Of a DNA stretch of 64,000 nucleotides, positions 51,030-61,650 are shown one piece after another (the stretch's first letter is position 1; every line of letters starts with the position of its first letter). The stretch covers positions 248,001-312,000 of the forward strand of contig NZ_KB893644.1 of assembly GCF_000374125.1 (NCBI RefSeq). The letters are read 5' to 3'. This DNA is from Niabella aurantiaca DSM 17617. Its GTDB lineage: Bacteria > Bacteroidota > Bacteroidia > Chitinophagales > Chitinophagaceae. The position numbers and the translations under genes are program-made. The notes beneath the pieces were generated by a model that worked only from the letters and a program-made list of their open reading frames with translations, did no database searches and was not told the origin of the DNA.

Positions 51030-51603
51030 ATGAAAAAGAAAATTGCTATAACCTTGCTGCTGCTCGGCTTTTTGTCTGCAACACTTTATGCACAAGTTCC
51101 TGTTGGCCTGAAATATGATGTGAATGGTATCCCGTTAAACGGATACTTCGATCCGTTGATCTATAACCCGGAAGAAAAGATAACGGGCATCTATTATTCT
51201 GATGCTTATGAAAAAGGATACTATTATGCTTACAAAACAATATGATGGTGCTCTGAGTGAAAATGCACAGGGAATATTGCTTGTTTCAGTACTTATTGAC
51301 CACAATGGAGTTGTAAGATCCGGGAAAATTTTAAATTCTATTCACCCTGAAATCGATCGTCTTGCGAATGAATTTGTTAGCGAATATTTGTTTTCCGGAT
51401 ATAGGCTTATTACCAATATTAAAAACAAAAAACAGTCGGCCTTTTTTATTGAAACAATAATCTCCTTTGAATTCGGCATTAACCGTTTCTACAAAAAGCC
51501 TGTAAGGCACTATGACAACAATTTAAACTTCATGATGATGAATCATATGATGAATAATTTCAAAATACCGGTAGCGCAGCCCAGTTTCCCCCCGGGATTT
51601 TAA
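51030..51603 (+). pseudogene. Secreted TonB_C-like protein split by a one-base frameshift
   Basis: Frame one from ATG 51030 gives a signal peptide (KKIAITLLLLGFLSATLYAQ) and continues through EKITGIYYSDAYEKGYYYAY. It then stops at 51243. A second frame carries on with KQYDGALSENAQGILLVSVL, then IDHNGVVRSGKILNSIHPEI and DRLANEFVSEYLFSGY, to 51603. Removing one A from the AAAA run at about 51234-51237 joins both into one ~190-residue protein. The second part resembles TonB C-terminal domains. It is a recent pseudogene, a sequencing error or, less likely, a frameshifting site. Confidence 0.68.
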
Positions 51604-51764
51604 TGCGAATAAGTCTGCATGTTGTTGTGCCTTTGCACCGTAGCGAAAGGCCCTGTCGCAAATCGCCTTTTTTAATGTCGTTTTTATACAGCAGATCCGT
51701 TCAAATGCGATGCTATGTTTGCATTGTGATTGCAACAGATCTTAAACAATTAAAAACGATAAAA

Positions 51765-52175
51765 ATGAAAAAGACAAAAATCCTCTACTGGACATTCACC
51801 GGGCTGATCGTATTGCTGGATGGCGTAATGCCGGCGCTTACCTCTCATACCGAGCTGGCCAAACAGGGCATCAGCCACCTGGGTTATCCCGATTATTTCC
51901 GGATACTGCTGGCTATTTTTAAAGTATCCGGCGCCATTATACTGGCCCTGCCTTTTTTTAAAGGACGGATCAAAGAATGGGCATATGCCGGCTTTACCTT
52001 TAACTTTATCTGTGCGGCCGTTTCGCATGCCGCGGTAGACGGCTTTAACGGGCAAACCTTGTTCCCTTTGATCGTGCTGGTCCTACTGGGTGCCTCCTAC
52101 CACTACTATCATAAACTGCGTAAGGCATCGGTATCCCAAACAGCAAACGAAACCCTGCAGTACAGCCTCGGTTAA
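51765..52175 (+). CDS. DoxX-like family membrane protein
   Basis: A 136-residue protein with four hydrophobic helices and the DoxX_2 pattern: WTFTGLIVLLDGVMPALTS, HLGYPDYFRILLAIFKVSGA, IKEWAYAGFTFNFICAA, VLLGASYHYYHKLR. ATG 51765 follows an A-rich leader; the in-frame extension to 51603 reads through non-membrane sequence and is unlikely. 53 bp before the SRPBCC gene, possibly co-transcribed. Function unknown. Confidence 0.85.
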   Translation: MKKTKILYWTFTGLIVLLDGVMPALTSHTELAKQGISHLGYPDYFRILLAIFKVSGAIILALPFFKGRIKEWAYAGFTFNFICAAVSHAAVDGFNGQTLFPLIVLVLLGASYHYYHKLRKASVSQTANETLQYSLG

Positions 52176-52228
52176 ACAAACGCTTTTATCCTTTATTAAT
52201 AATTATCTTCATCACCATAAAAAAAAGA

Positions 52229-52648
52229 ATGATGGCGTCAACAAAAATTACAGTAGCAGCAACGATCAATGCCCCGGTGGAAAAAGTATGGGAATACTGG
52301 ACGGAACCGGAACACATCAAAAAATGGAACAGCGCATCGGACGACTGGCATACACCCAGCGCAGAAAATGACCTCCGGGTTGGCGGTAAATTTTCTTCAA
52401 GGATGGAAGCCCGGGACGGCAGTATGGGATTTGATTTCGGTGGTGTCTATGACGAAGTGGTCATCAACACCCAGATCGGCTATACTATGGGCGATGGCCG
52501 GCAGGTGCAGGTTCTTTTTGCTTCCGGCGAGGACGGCACGACCGTTACCGAGACCTTTGATGCCGAAACCCTGCACTCTGTGGAAATGCAGCAGGCCGGA
52601 TGGCAATCGATCCTTGATAACTTTAAACGTTATACGGAAGAACATTAA
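52229..52648 (+). CDS. SRPBCC/AHSA1-type protein
   Basis: A 139-residue START-like domain protein: ITVAATINAPVEKVWEYWTE, EHIKKWNSASDDWHTP, GWQSILDNFKRYTE. It belongs to the activator-of-Hsp90 ATPase-like (AHSA1) group of SRPBCC proteins, which bind hydrophobic ligands. Two ATGs (52229, 52232) are possible. A terminator follows 40 bp later. Confidence 0.9.
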   Translation: MMASTKITVAATINAPVEKVWEYWTEPEHIKKWNSASDDWHTPSAENDLRVGGKFSSRMEARDGSMGFDFGGVYDEVVINTQIGYTMGDGRQVQVLFASGEDGTTVTETFDAETLHSVEMQQAGWQSILDNFKRYTEEH

Positions 52649-52688
52649 CCCTCCGGGACAAAGGGCTTTCCGGAAGATAACGGCCGGG

Positions 52689-52731
52689 GGCTGCTCAAAA
52701 GTTGCGACAGGTATCGGCTTTTGAGGCAGCC
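52689..52731 (+). terminator. Terminator-like hairpin after the SRPBCC gene
   Basis: GGCTGCTCAAAAG (52689-52701) pairs with CTTTTGAGGCAGCC (52718-52731) with one bulge and a 16-nt loop; TCCGGTTTTTT follows. Confidence 0.65.
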
Positions 52732-53027
52732 TCCGGTTTTTTGTATGGGCAGCCTCCCCGGAAAAAGAAAAACGGCACGCCGGCAGGTGAATCGGAAGCC
52801 CCTGTTTTTTAAAGCAGGATGCTCCGGAGGATAAAAATAAAAACCAGGTTCCGCTGCTTTTTAGCAGCTGGCAGCCGGTTATCGGGCAGTCTCCCGCTTC
52901 CGCCCTCGGAACCCGATTTAGAAGTATATTTATAACCGGCTGAAATCCAATAATAACGCTGCTTTTCCAGCAAACCGGAGTTATACACATTGGGTGTAAA
53001 TAATGCGGAAAAACGCGTATTTTTTCG
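52732..53027. other. Gene-free region before gyrB
   Basis: About 300 bp with no convincing gene on either strand. It has small C/G-rich repeats (GGCAGCCTCC at 52725-52734 and again near 52748) and several short inverted repeats. The gyrB promoter is at its right end. Confidence 0.35.
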
Positions 53028-53035
53028 TAAATTTG
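53028..53035 (+). promoter_or_regulatory. -7 element of gyrB
   Basis: TAAATTTG, exact match, 42 bp before ATG 53078. Confidence 0.52.
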
Positions 53036-53062
53036 TAGACTATACAACGGAACATACATTAA

Positions 53063-55057
<1,995 letters not shown>

Positions 55058-55233
55058 TTGTTAAGCAACAGGAATGCGGCTTTTGGATGGCAGCGCTTGG
55101 GGCCGGCCAAAAAGCAGCAAAATACTGGAAGGGACGGCCCCTGCACCGCAGCGGCTTATACAGTGTGCTTAACACCTCATTCGACCGGGATCCTGTAGCA
55201 TGCTGCAAATTTTAATTTCCGGGCGCGGACGCG

Positions 55234-55637
55234 TCAATCGATCTGTTTTGCCTTTTCCTGAGCTGCATGGTTAAAAGAATCCAGGAGTCGTACGCCCTCT
55301 GAAATGTCATTCATTGCCGCGGCGTTTACCCGCATACGGGGAATGGTGTCGGACAATAGCTGCTGTGCGGTAAGGGTATCTGCCAATCTGGCTTCTTTTA
55401 ACCCGAAATCATTCCCGGAAAAAGAGAGGTTCCGTAACTGCTTTTCTATGTTCTTTAGATGGGTACTAGCGTTTTTATAATAGTTGGGATCATTCATTAA
55501 GGGGATGCCTTTTTTGCCTGTAATTTGATGACCGTCAGTGATGCCAGGTAGTTGATGGCTTCTTTATGCGGATCCCGGCAGGCTGTCGGGAGCAGCCATA
55601 CAAAAGAAAGGACCAATAAGAGATACCGGAAATGCAT
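55234..55637 (-). pseudogene. Small lipoprotein gene split by a one-base frameshift in a poly-A run
   Basis: A first frame (ATG 55637, stop 55497) gives a lipoprotein-type signal (HFRYLLLVLSFVWLLPTAC) and KEAINYLASLTVIKLQAK. A second frame, starting at an ATG overlapping that stop (TAATG), gives NDPNYYKNASTHLKNIEKQL to the end at 55234. Adding one A to the A6 run (T6 at 55510-55515 on the plus strand) makes one 134-residue protein. The second part contains SFSGNDFGLKEARL, similar to QFDGDDFGMKAALL in the lipoprotein at 59573, so they may be distant relatives. If really two genes, they are translationally coupled. Confidence 0.6.
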
Positions 55638-55684
55638 CAGGCGAAAATAAAAAGTTCTTGTGAATACCTGTTTTAGCGCACCGG

Positions 55685-58297
55685 TTAGAAATCAAATGAA
55701 GTCAGCAAACACAACATGCGGGGGCGAAGCAGGTAGGAGGTGCTGCTGACCTGGTTGTCGTTTATACCGAGCGTTCTAAAATGGTTGACGTTCGCTATAT
55801 TGCTGCAGCTTAAACGGAGCAGTAATTTTCTTTTATCAAATTTGTATTGAGCATAAGCATCCATAAAGAGGTTGGATGTGACCGGGTTCCCTTTTTGCAC
55901 TGAGTAGTAATACTGGTTGCTGAAATGCATGCTCCATCCATTTGCCGGATATACCGTAATACCGGACTGCTGCTTCCATTGCCGCAGCTTTTGCATCCGG
56001 AATCCTGCCTGTGCAGATGTGGTACTGTATTGGGTGTAACCGGACGACAGATCCAATTTTAACCATTTTAACACGGTAGGCGCAACAGAGATGCCCACCG
56101 ATTTTGTGCGGGAGAAAACGGAAAACAATTGCTCATTCTGCAGTTGTTGTGCGCCGGCCATACGCAACGATCCGTCGAGGACAATGGTGGTGTTTAAGGC
56201 AAAAATATATTTACCTGCCCGCGCAGATACGCTTCCTGACCGATACTGGTTGATGATGGGCAGGGCCTGTACAACCGTCCGGTCATTTTTAATGGTAGTG
56301 CTGTACATGAAAAAGCTCTTTGTGGCGGCATACTGCAGATCAACAGCCGCAAAGAGCATCCTGATGATCTTTTTGTAGCCAAAACCGGCATGGAGGGTAT
56401 GGCTGCGGCTCATCAGAAAAGGCGTCTCGTAGGAAGCAAAATTCCGATAGCCCGAAATAATGGCTCCTCCATAAACCTGTTCGATGCCCGCTGTTTTGTA
56501 GTCAAGATGGTAGTCGAGGGCCAGGGTATGCTCTTTCCCCACCCGGTACTCCCAGCTGAGGGCAGGCTCGGAAGTGAGACGTGCTCCTGCGTCCTTATTA
56601 TCAGCTACGGAATCATTGGAGTAATGATAGTGTTGCCATTTGAGCGGTGCATTCAGGATCAGCAAACTCCTGTTTCCGCTGTAAGTGAGTTGCGCCCCGG
56701 AGAACAATTCGCTTTTCTTCCAGTTGAGCGCATTTCCAAATCCGGCCGGAACACTCGACAAGCTGTCGCTTTGCAAAAGGGCAACACGGGACTGCAATTG
56801 TTGGCGCTGCCAGTTAAAACCGGTATTCAGCCCCAGGGTCCAGTTTGCAAAAACCCTGCTGTAGCTGAAGGTTGTCTGGTCTTGAAAGCGCTTTAGTCCC
56901 AGGTGCTGGATGGTTTGCAGGTAGGGGATGCTGTCGTTGATGACCTGCGGCAAGACGCCCGGATCGTATGCCGACTGTTTTGGGTCGCTGGAATAGCTGA
57001 AGGTGTTTCCATAATGCAGCAGGTGTTTTTTACCGATCAGCAGATACCCGCCGGCCGTATTGCTGATGCTGGTGCTGGTATGTTTGCCGTGCTGTTTGAT
57101 CCGGTTGCCGGTGATGGTTGCCGTGGCTTGGAGATCGCGGTTATGGTCAAATGTACTTGCTGTTTTAAAATAGGTCTTCGGGCTGTTGATCGCAAACGTC
57201 AAGCCGAGGTGCAAAGCATTTGTTGCAAGCTGGTTCTGGTTGTCTTCGCTGTATGCCACACGATCCCCGTTGGGTAAGTAATACAGCGTGCGGAATTCAT
57301 TGCCGGTCCGCTGCCGGTCCTTTATATAAAACCCGTTTAATGTGATGCCGGTAGCGGGATTCAGCTTATAAAGATCATTGATGTTGAACATGCGGCTGTT
57401 GTTAAAGAGTGCCCTGCCGGCTTCTATTCCGCGGGGTTCCTGTAAACCGGCAATGCCTGATTCACGGGTGTAGCTTGTTCCCATATCATTCAGCTTGATC
57501 TCATTAATGGCCTTGAATTTTTTCCGGAACGCCATGCTTTTGCCCTCAACGGCATAGGCTTTTGGCAGGCCTCCGGTTAGCTCCGCGTTGTGGATCATTT
57601 TCAATTTACTTTTAGGTTTCAATAGCACATTGACCCCTGCCCGGTTCGAGGGTACGATGCCGTTCAGCATTTTAACATCCTGGTTGTGTTCGATGATCTG
57701 CACCTTATCGATATCTGCCGCATTGATATTATCCGTTGCGATCGTATAACGCCCGCCCAACAGATCATCACCTTCAATATAAAACTTGTTGATCTCCTTT
57801 CCTTTGTATTTGATCACGCCGGCATCGTCTACTTCCACGCCCGGCAGTTTTTTAATGATATCACCCAGGTGCCGGTCCGATCTTTCGGTAAAATGAGCGG
57901 CATCATAGCTAAGGGTATCCCCTTTTTGCACAATGGGGCGCCTGTTGTTCGTTACTGTAACATTGGGAAGCAAGTGCGGTTCGGAAGGCCGCATGAAGAA
58001 ATGAATCAGCCTCTTGTGCTCCACTATGGGCTGCTGCTGTTTTAAAAAACCGGCCAGGCTTACTTTTACTGCAAGTGCTGCCCCTGTTGGGGGAACGGCA
58101 AAGAAATAGCGCCCTGCGGTATCGGTTGTGGTAAAGAGCAGCCCTGCCTGGTCCGCCAGGCGTACCAGAATTACGGTGGCGCCCGGCAATGCATTCCCTG
58201 CAGTGTCTTTTACCGTTCCGGACAACTGAATATTGGTTTGCTGTCCGGCGGCGGCAAATGCAAATGACCACAACAATAAAACAAACGTCTTTCTCAT
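55685..58297 (-). CDS. Outer-membrane TonB-receptor-like beta-barrel
   Basis: An 870-residue outer-membrane protein: signal peptide (KTFVLLLWSFAFAAAGQ), a carboxypeptidase-regulatory-like beta-sandwich (LSGTVKDTAGNALPGATVIL), a plug-like domain (LGDIIKKLPGVEVDDAGVIK, KFYIEGDDLL) and a long barrel ending in SFDF. It is the type that accompanies GLPGLI proteins in Bacteroidota. The GLPGLI gene is 18 bp upstream, in the same operon. The substrate is unknown. Confidence 0.88.
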   Translation of the reverse strand: MRKTFVLLLWSFAFAAAGQQTNIQLSGTVKDTAGNALPGATVILVRLADQAGLLFTTTDTAGRYFFAVPPTGAALAVKVSLAGFLKQQQPIVEHKRLIHFFMRPSEPHLLPNVTVTNNRRPIVQKGDTLSYDAAHFTERSDRHLGDIIKKLPGVEVDDAGVIKYKGKEINKFYIEGDDLLGGRYTIATDNINAADIDKVQIIEHNQDVKMLNGIVPSNRAGVNVLLKPKSKLKMIHNAELTGGLPKAYAVEGKSMAFRKKFKAINEIKLNDMGTSYTRESGIAGLQEPRGIEAGRALFNNSRMFNINDLYKLNPATGITLNGFYIKDRQRTGNEFRTLYYLPNGDRVAYSEDNQNQLATNALHLGLTFAINSPKTYFKTASTFDHNRDLQATATITGNRIKQHGKHTSTSISNTAGGYLLIGKKHLLHYGNTFSYSSDPKQSAYDPGVLPQVINDSIPYLQTIQHLGLKRFQDQTTFSYSRVFANWTLGLNTGFNWQRQQLQSRVALLQSDSLSSVPAGFGNALNWKKSELFSGAQLTYSGNRSLLILNAPLKWQHYHYSNDSVADNKDAGARLTSEPALSWEYRVGKEHTLALDYHLDYKTAGIEQVYGGAIISGYRNFASYETPFLMSRSHTLHAGFGYKKIIRMLFAAVDLQYAATKSFFMYSTTIKNDRTVVQALPIINQYRSGSVSARAGKYIFALNTTIVLDGSLRMAGAQQLQNEQLFSVFSRTKSVGISVAPTVLKWLKLDLSSGYTQYSTTSAQAGFRMQKLRQWKQQSGITVYPANGWSMHFSNQYYYSVQKGNPVTSNLFMDAYAQYKFDKRKLLLRLSCSNIANVNHFRTLGINDNQVSSTSYLLRPRMLCLLTSFDF

Positions 58298-58315
58298 AAA
58301 AGCGAACCGGCAGGA

Positions 58316-59254
58316 TCATTCCGTTATGAGATCGATCGGATTATTGGCTTTGATATTTTTGGGCGCGGATGTGCTTTTCCGGACGTCGATGCTTTTAATT
58401 TTGGAGGCATCAAAGTCGCCCATGATCCCTGCAGTTCTCCCTACCGTAGATCTTTTTCCCCGGTTGGCATCAATAAATGCCTGCGGGTTGCGTTTGAATG
58501 CTTCTTCAGCCCGGGCAAAGGCCGGGTACGTAGTCGTTTCTGCGTTGGCAGGTAAGCCCACCGGTTCCAGGACGCTGTGCTGCTCCTCAACCCGGTTCAG
58601 ACGATAAATAACTTCCATCCGGTCATCGTAAGCCTCCAGGATCAGACCCGGTAGCCCGTTCAGTCTTCTCGGCCCAAAGCGATGTGGCAGATCGGTGCAA
58701 AACCAGGCAGTGTACCATCTGCCGTAGCTGTGCCCCGTTGCCTTCTGACATAAAAAGCCACGGATGGTCTTTGTAGAATCGGTAATATTCCAGTCGATCG
58801 GGGGTTGCAGCGCCTGAATAATAAAGGAAACCCCGGCCAGTACTTTTATTTCGCAGACCATCGGTTTGGGGCTGCTTTCAATATAAAACCAGTCTGCCGA
58901 ACTCGGTGCTCCTGCAAGGGTAATGGCTACATGGTTGGGATCCGGCGCGTTTTTAAAAGCTGCTGCAACCTGGTTTCTCATCAGCGTATCGTTTTGTTTT
59001 TTTGTATAGCTGGTAAAAGAGCTGCTGTTTTTAGTATAATCGAGTTCGAAGATCTCTTCATAGTAATAGTCGCGATGTGCGGTATCTTTCATATAGCTGA
59101 AGTTGTACAACACCCTTCCGATAACGGGTTGGGCGTTCTTCAGGGGAGATGCAACGGCCGTGGTACGGAGGGTTACCTGAGAGAAAGCGGTTGTTTGTGC
59201 CAGGATGAAAAACATCAGGCCTGGGTACTGCAGTAAATAGTTGCGCCGGGTCAT
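58316..59254 (-). CDS. GLPGLI-family protein
   Basis: A 312-residue secreted protein with signal peptide and the family-defining GLPGLILEAYD motif at about residue 203, plus the upstream AWFCTDLPHRFGPRRLNGLP. GLPGLI proteins are Bacteroidota-specific, with unknown function. Directly upstream of the TonB-receptor-like barrel. A 15-bp inverted repeat sits 25 bp before the start codon. Confidence 0.9.
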   Translation of the reverse strand: MTRRNYLLQYPGLMFFILAQTTAFSQVTLRTTAVASPLKNAQPVIGRVLYNFSYMKDTAHRDYYYEEIFELDYTKNSSSFTSYTKKQNDTLMRNQVAAAFKNAPDPNHVAITLAGAPSSADWFYIESSPKPMVCEIKVLAGVSFIIQALQPPIDWNITDSTKTIRGFLCQKATGHSYGRWYTAWFCTDLPHRFGPRRLNGLPGLILEAYDDRMEVIYRLNRVEEQHSVLEPVGLPANAETTTYPAFARAEEAFKRNPQAFIDANRGKRSTVGRTAGIMGDFDASKIKSIDVRKSTSAPKNIKANNPIDLITE

Positions 59255-59278
59255 AGTATTATTAATTTATCGCAATGA

Positions 59279-59293
59279 TACGAAATTTTCGTA
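59279..59293 (-). promoter_or_regulatory. Inverted repeat upstream of the GLPGLI gene
   Basis: TACGAAA-T-TTTCGTA, perfect 7-bp arms, 25 bp upstream of the GLPGLI ATG. A probable operator; no regulator gene lies nearby. Confidence 0.45.
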
Positions 59294-59572
59294 GATATTG
59301 ATCAGTACGTCCGGATTCTTTTTCGTGCATGCTTTATATTGCCGTATGCCGGCAGGCAGGGGGCAGGGGAAAAGTTACCCGGAAATGAAGCGGCTTTTCC
59401 TGGCGTGCCGGACAAACACATTTGATGGGATAAGCGGCATGGCCGCAGTGCAGATTGTTAAAAACGGGCCTTAACTCATTTAAGAAGTGGCAATGTCCTG
59501 CAAAAGGTAAGTATCATAAGCCGTGCCGGTGGCATTGCATCACCAGCTGTATTGCCCCGCTGGCGGTATTCT
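59294..59572. other. Gene-free region between two envelope operons
   Basis: About 280 bp between the GLPGLI promoter and the end of the lipoprotein gene. I see no gene, no clear terminator and no repeat here. Confidence 0.4.
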
Positions 59573-60061
59573 TTATGGCCGCTGCAGTGTGATGTTGTAT
59601 TTCTTCGCAAACTGCTTTTGCGCACGTACAAATTTTTTATCAACCATCGCTCCCTGTTGCTGTATAGTATGCACAATTTGCTGTACCTGCTGCCGGGCAT
59701 CGGCGGGTGCAGGCCTGGCAAATCGCAGCCCGAGAAGTTTTTTAAAATCTTCTGCCAATACCTTTCTGAAGAAGTCGAACCCTTCCAGCAGTGCGGCCTT
59801 CATTCCAAAGTCGTCTCCGTCAAATTGCAGTACTGCTGCTTTTTTCTGTTCGTCGCCAATATACGTGGAAAGGTCTGCCAGCAGTTTGTACGCTTCGGCG
59901 CTATCCGCTGCTTGCAAAAGCTGGTTGAATTTGGGCGTTTCTGCTGCAACTTCCTGCTGGATCTTTACCAGGTTGTTATTGTAAACAACTGCCTGCTTCT
60001 GGTTATTACCACAGGAGGCCAGCACAAGGCTGCCCATCAGGATGAACAATATTTTCCTCAT
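59573..60061 (-). CDS. Lipoprotein of unknown function
   Basis: A 162-residue protein with a lipoprotein signal (KILFILMGSLVLASC; lipobox LASC). The mature part is mostly helical: NNNLVKIQQEVAAETPKF, then LQFDGDDFGMKAALLEGF and ADARQQVQQIVHTIQQQG. Start placed at ATG 60061 (MRKILF) because the signal begins there; an ATG five codons earlier is possible. Encoded 41 bp after the TPR gene, likely in one transcript. Confidence 0.78.
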   Translation of the reverse strand: MRKILFILMGSLVLASCGNNQKQAVVYNNNLVKIQQEVAAETPKFNQLLQAADSAEAYKLLADLSTYIGDEQKKAAVLQFDGDDFGMKAALLEGFDFFRKVLAEDFKKLLGLRFARPAPADARQQVQQIVHTIQQQGAMVDKKFVRAQKQFAKKYNITLQRP

Positions 60062-60102
60062 TGTGTCAAGTTTCAATAAAGATAACGGCTTTTGGGGGCC
60101 GG

Positions 60103-61257
60103 TCAGTTTTTTTGAAGGTTTAAAAAAGCCTTGATATATTGAGTGATATCTTCTTCGTTACTGGTTTTAGGTACCGGCCGGGCGCGCAGGAATCTTTTGT
60201 AATAGCCCGCAGCCCGTGCCCTGTTTTTCAGATGGCTGTCAAATACAGTTCCTGCCTGGAACAGGTCGATGGGGTCTTTAAAAATGTAGTAGGAGGTATC
60301 GTACAGGGCAACGGCCCGGGTATAATTGTTAGTAGCAAGCGCATTGCCGGCTTTCGCCCGCAGGTAGGTGGCCGCCATCTCCTGGATATTAAAAGCGATG
60401 CATTCGGTGAGCAACGAGTCGCTGACCACATAGTTTTTTTTCATGGAATGGGCCAGGGCGGCGCCATAGGCAGCGGACTCGCCGCCGATTCCCTGCAGCT
60501 CCAGCCAGCTGAAAATGCGCAGCACACTGTCCGGCTGTTTTAAGTTCAGGTAGCTGTACAGGAGATTGATGTAAACTCCCGGGCGGTCTACCGGTAACGG
60601 ATCCTGCGCACGCAGCCGCTCTCCCCAGGCAATGGCTTCCTGGTAGCGCCCGGTACTGAAACAAAGATTGACCTTTTTCCCCATGACCGGCAGATAGCTG
60701 GTGTCCGATTGTAAAAAACGGTCAACAATCGCCTCCGCCTCCTTTTTCTGTTTGGCATTGTCCAGGTAGGTGGCGTAGTCATAGACCACCTGACCGGCCT
60801 GCGGCCTTAATGCATAACTTTTCCGGATATAGGCGATCGCAGAATCGGGTTGTCTCAGCCTTGACCATACCGTGGCTGCGGCATGCCAGTATTTATAGCG
60901 GTCCGGAAGCAAACGGATGAGGTTTTTGTAGTAAAACAGCGCATTTTGCTCGTCCCCCTTCATATTCGAAAGCCGGGCCAGGTACAGCTGGGGCGCCGGC
61001 AATTGCGGGTTCTTTTGGTAAAGTTTGGTAAATGCAGACAGGGCTTCTGTAAACTGGTCGTTCATATAATGCACGTAGCCCAGGTCAAACAGGTATTGCT
61101 CCTGTTCAGGGGCCGGAACGGTGGTTAAATAGTGCAATGCCTGTTCATAATCCTGATTTTTACAAAATGTTAGCACTTGCAGCGGGTCGTAACCCTCCTG
61201 TGCGCCGGCACCTATTGCGTGGAGGCTTAGCAGGGTGATAATGAGTTTTTTAAACAT
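60103..61257 (-). CDS. Secreted TPR-repeat protein
   Basis: A 384-residue protein with a signal peptide (KLIITLLSLHAIGAGAQ) and at least seven TPR-like helix pairs (e.g. YLFDLGYVHYMNDQFTEALS, LYLARLSNMKGDEQNALFYY, PDSAIAYIRKSYALRPQAGQ). Periplasmic adaptor or scaffold, possibly with the lipoprotein encoded next. A 9-bp inverted repeat overlaps its promoter. Confidence 0.88.
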   Translation of the reverse strand: MFKKLIITLLSLHAIGAGAQEGYDPLQVLTFCKNQDYEQALHYLTTVPAPEQEQYLFDLGYVHYMNDQFTEALSAFTKLYQKNPQLPAPQLYLARLSNMKGDEQNALFYYKNLIRLLPDRYKYWHAAATVWSRLRQPDSAIAYIRKSYALRPQAGQVVYDYATYLDNAKQKKEAEAIVDRFLQSDTSYLPVMGKKVNLCFSTGRYQEAIAWGERLRAQDPLPVDRPGVYINLLYSYLNLKQPDSVLRIFSWLELQGIGGESAAYGAALAHSMKKNYVVSDSLLTECIAFNIQEMAATYLRAKAGNALATNNYTRAVALYDTSYYIFKDPIDLFQAGTVFDSHLKNRARAAGYYKRFLRARPVPKTSNEEDITQYIKAFLNLQKN

Positions 61258-61291
61258 AATTCTGGTTTAAGATAACGGATATTTTTGTAAA

Positions 61292-61313
61292 TATAACTAA
61301 TTTGTTAGTTATA
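61292..61313 (-). promoter_or_regulatory. Long inverted repeat at the TPR-gene promoter
   Basis: TATAACTAA-TTTG-TTAGTTATA, perfect 9-bp arms around a 4-bp spacer, 35 bp upstream of the TPR start codon. On the minus strand a TATATTTA (-7-like) box touches its left arm, so it looks like a repressor operator. BlaI/MecI-type sites have a similar size, but no such regulator is in the window. Confidence 0.58.
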
Positions 61314-61396
61314 AAAGTTTATTGCGGTAACATATTTAGGAGCTGGTTTAGATAAAAACCCTTAATTTCAAGTTTTCAAATCAAAAATTATTCATT

Positions 61397-61600
61397 ATGG
61401 CAGATGCAACTCTTACCGCTTACAATGTGAAAACAAAAGAAAAGAATGTACCGATCCAGGATGCTGTAATTTCCCGTACAGTAAAGGGCGGCTATATTGC
61501 AAAAGGACACGACGGAAAAGGAAACAAGCTCACTTCTCTTTTGGGAGAAGAAAAAGCTTTGGCTGCTATTAAGGCCGGTTTGGCAAAACAAGACTGGTAG
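61397..61600 (+). CDS. Small conserved protein (67 aa)
   Basis: A soluble 67-residue protein beginning MADATLTAYNVKTKEKNVPI and ending LGEEKALAAIKAGLAKQDW. The strand-rich middle (VISRTVKGGYIAKGHDGKG) is followed by a helix. I associate it with a small Bacteroidota family of unknown function. It has its own strong terminator, indicating a single-gene transcript, perhaps abundant. Confidence 0.7.
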   Translation: MADATLTAYNVKTKEKNVPIQDAVISRTVKGGYIAKGHDGKGNKLTSLLGEEKALAAIKAGLAKQDW

Positions 61601-61627
61601 TTTTTTTAATTTATTTCTGCATACGAG

Positions 61628-61650
61628 CCCCACATATTGTGGGGTTTTTT
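61628..61650 (+). terminator. Intrinsic terminator of the 67-residue gene
   Basis: CCCCACA/TGTGGGG stem with a 3-nt loop and six T residues, 27 bp after the stop. Confidence 0.85.

Noticed and set aside
51225-51245. Programmed frameshift in the TonB_C-like gene
   Set aside because: No slippery heptamer with downstream structure is apparent; a lesion or base-call error is simpler.
52725-52757. Direct repeat GGCAGCCTCC
   Set aside because: Only ten bases, one copy is part of the terminator stem, and no functional context is seen.
55060-55173. Inverted repeat GTTAAGCA / TGCTTAAC after gyrB, possible ends of a mini-element
   Set aside because: Only 8 bp with no direct target duplication, and the internal 98 bp resemble no known element.
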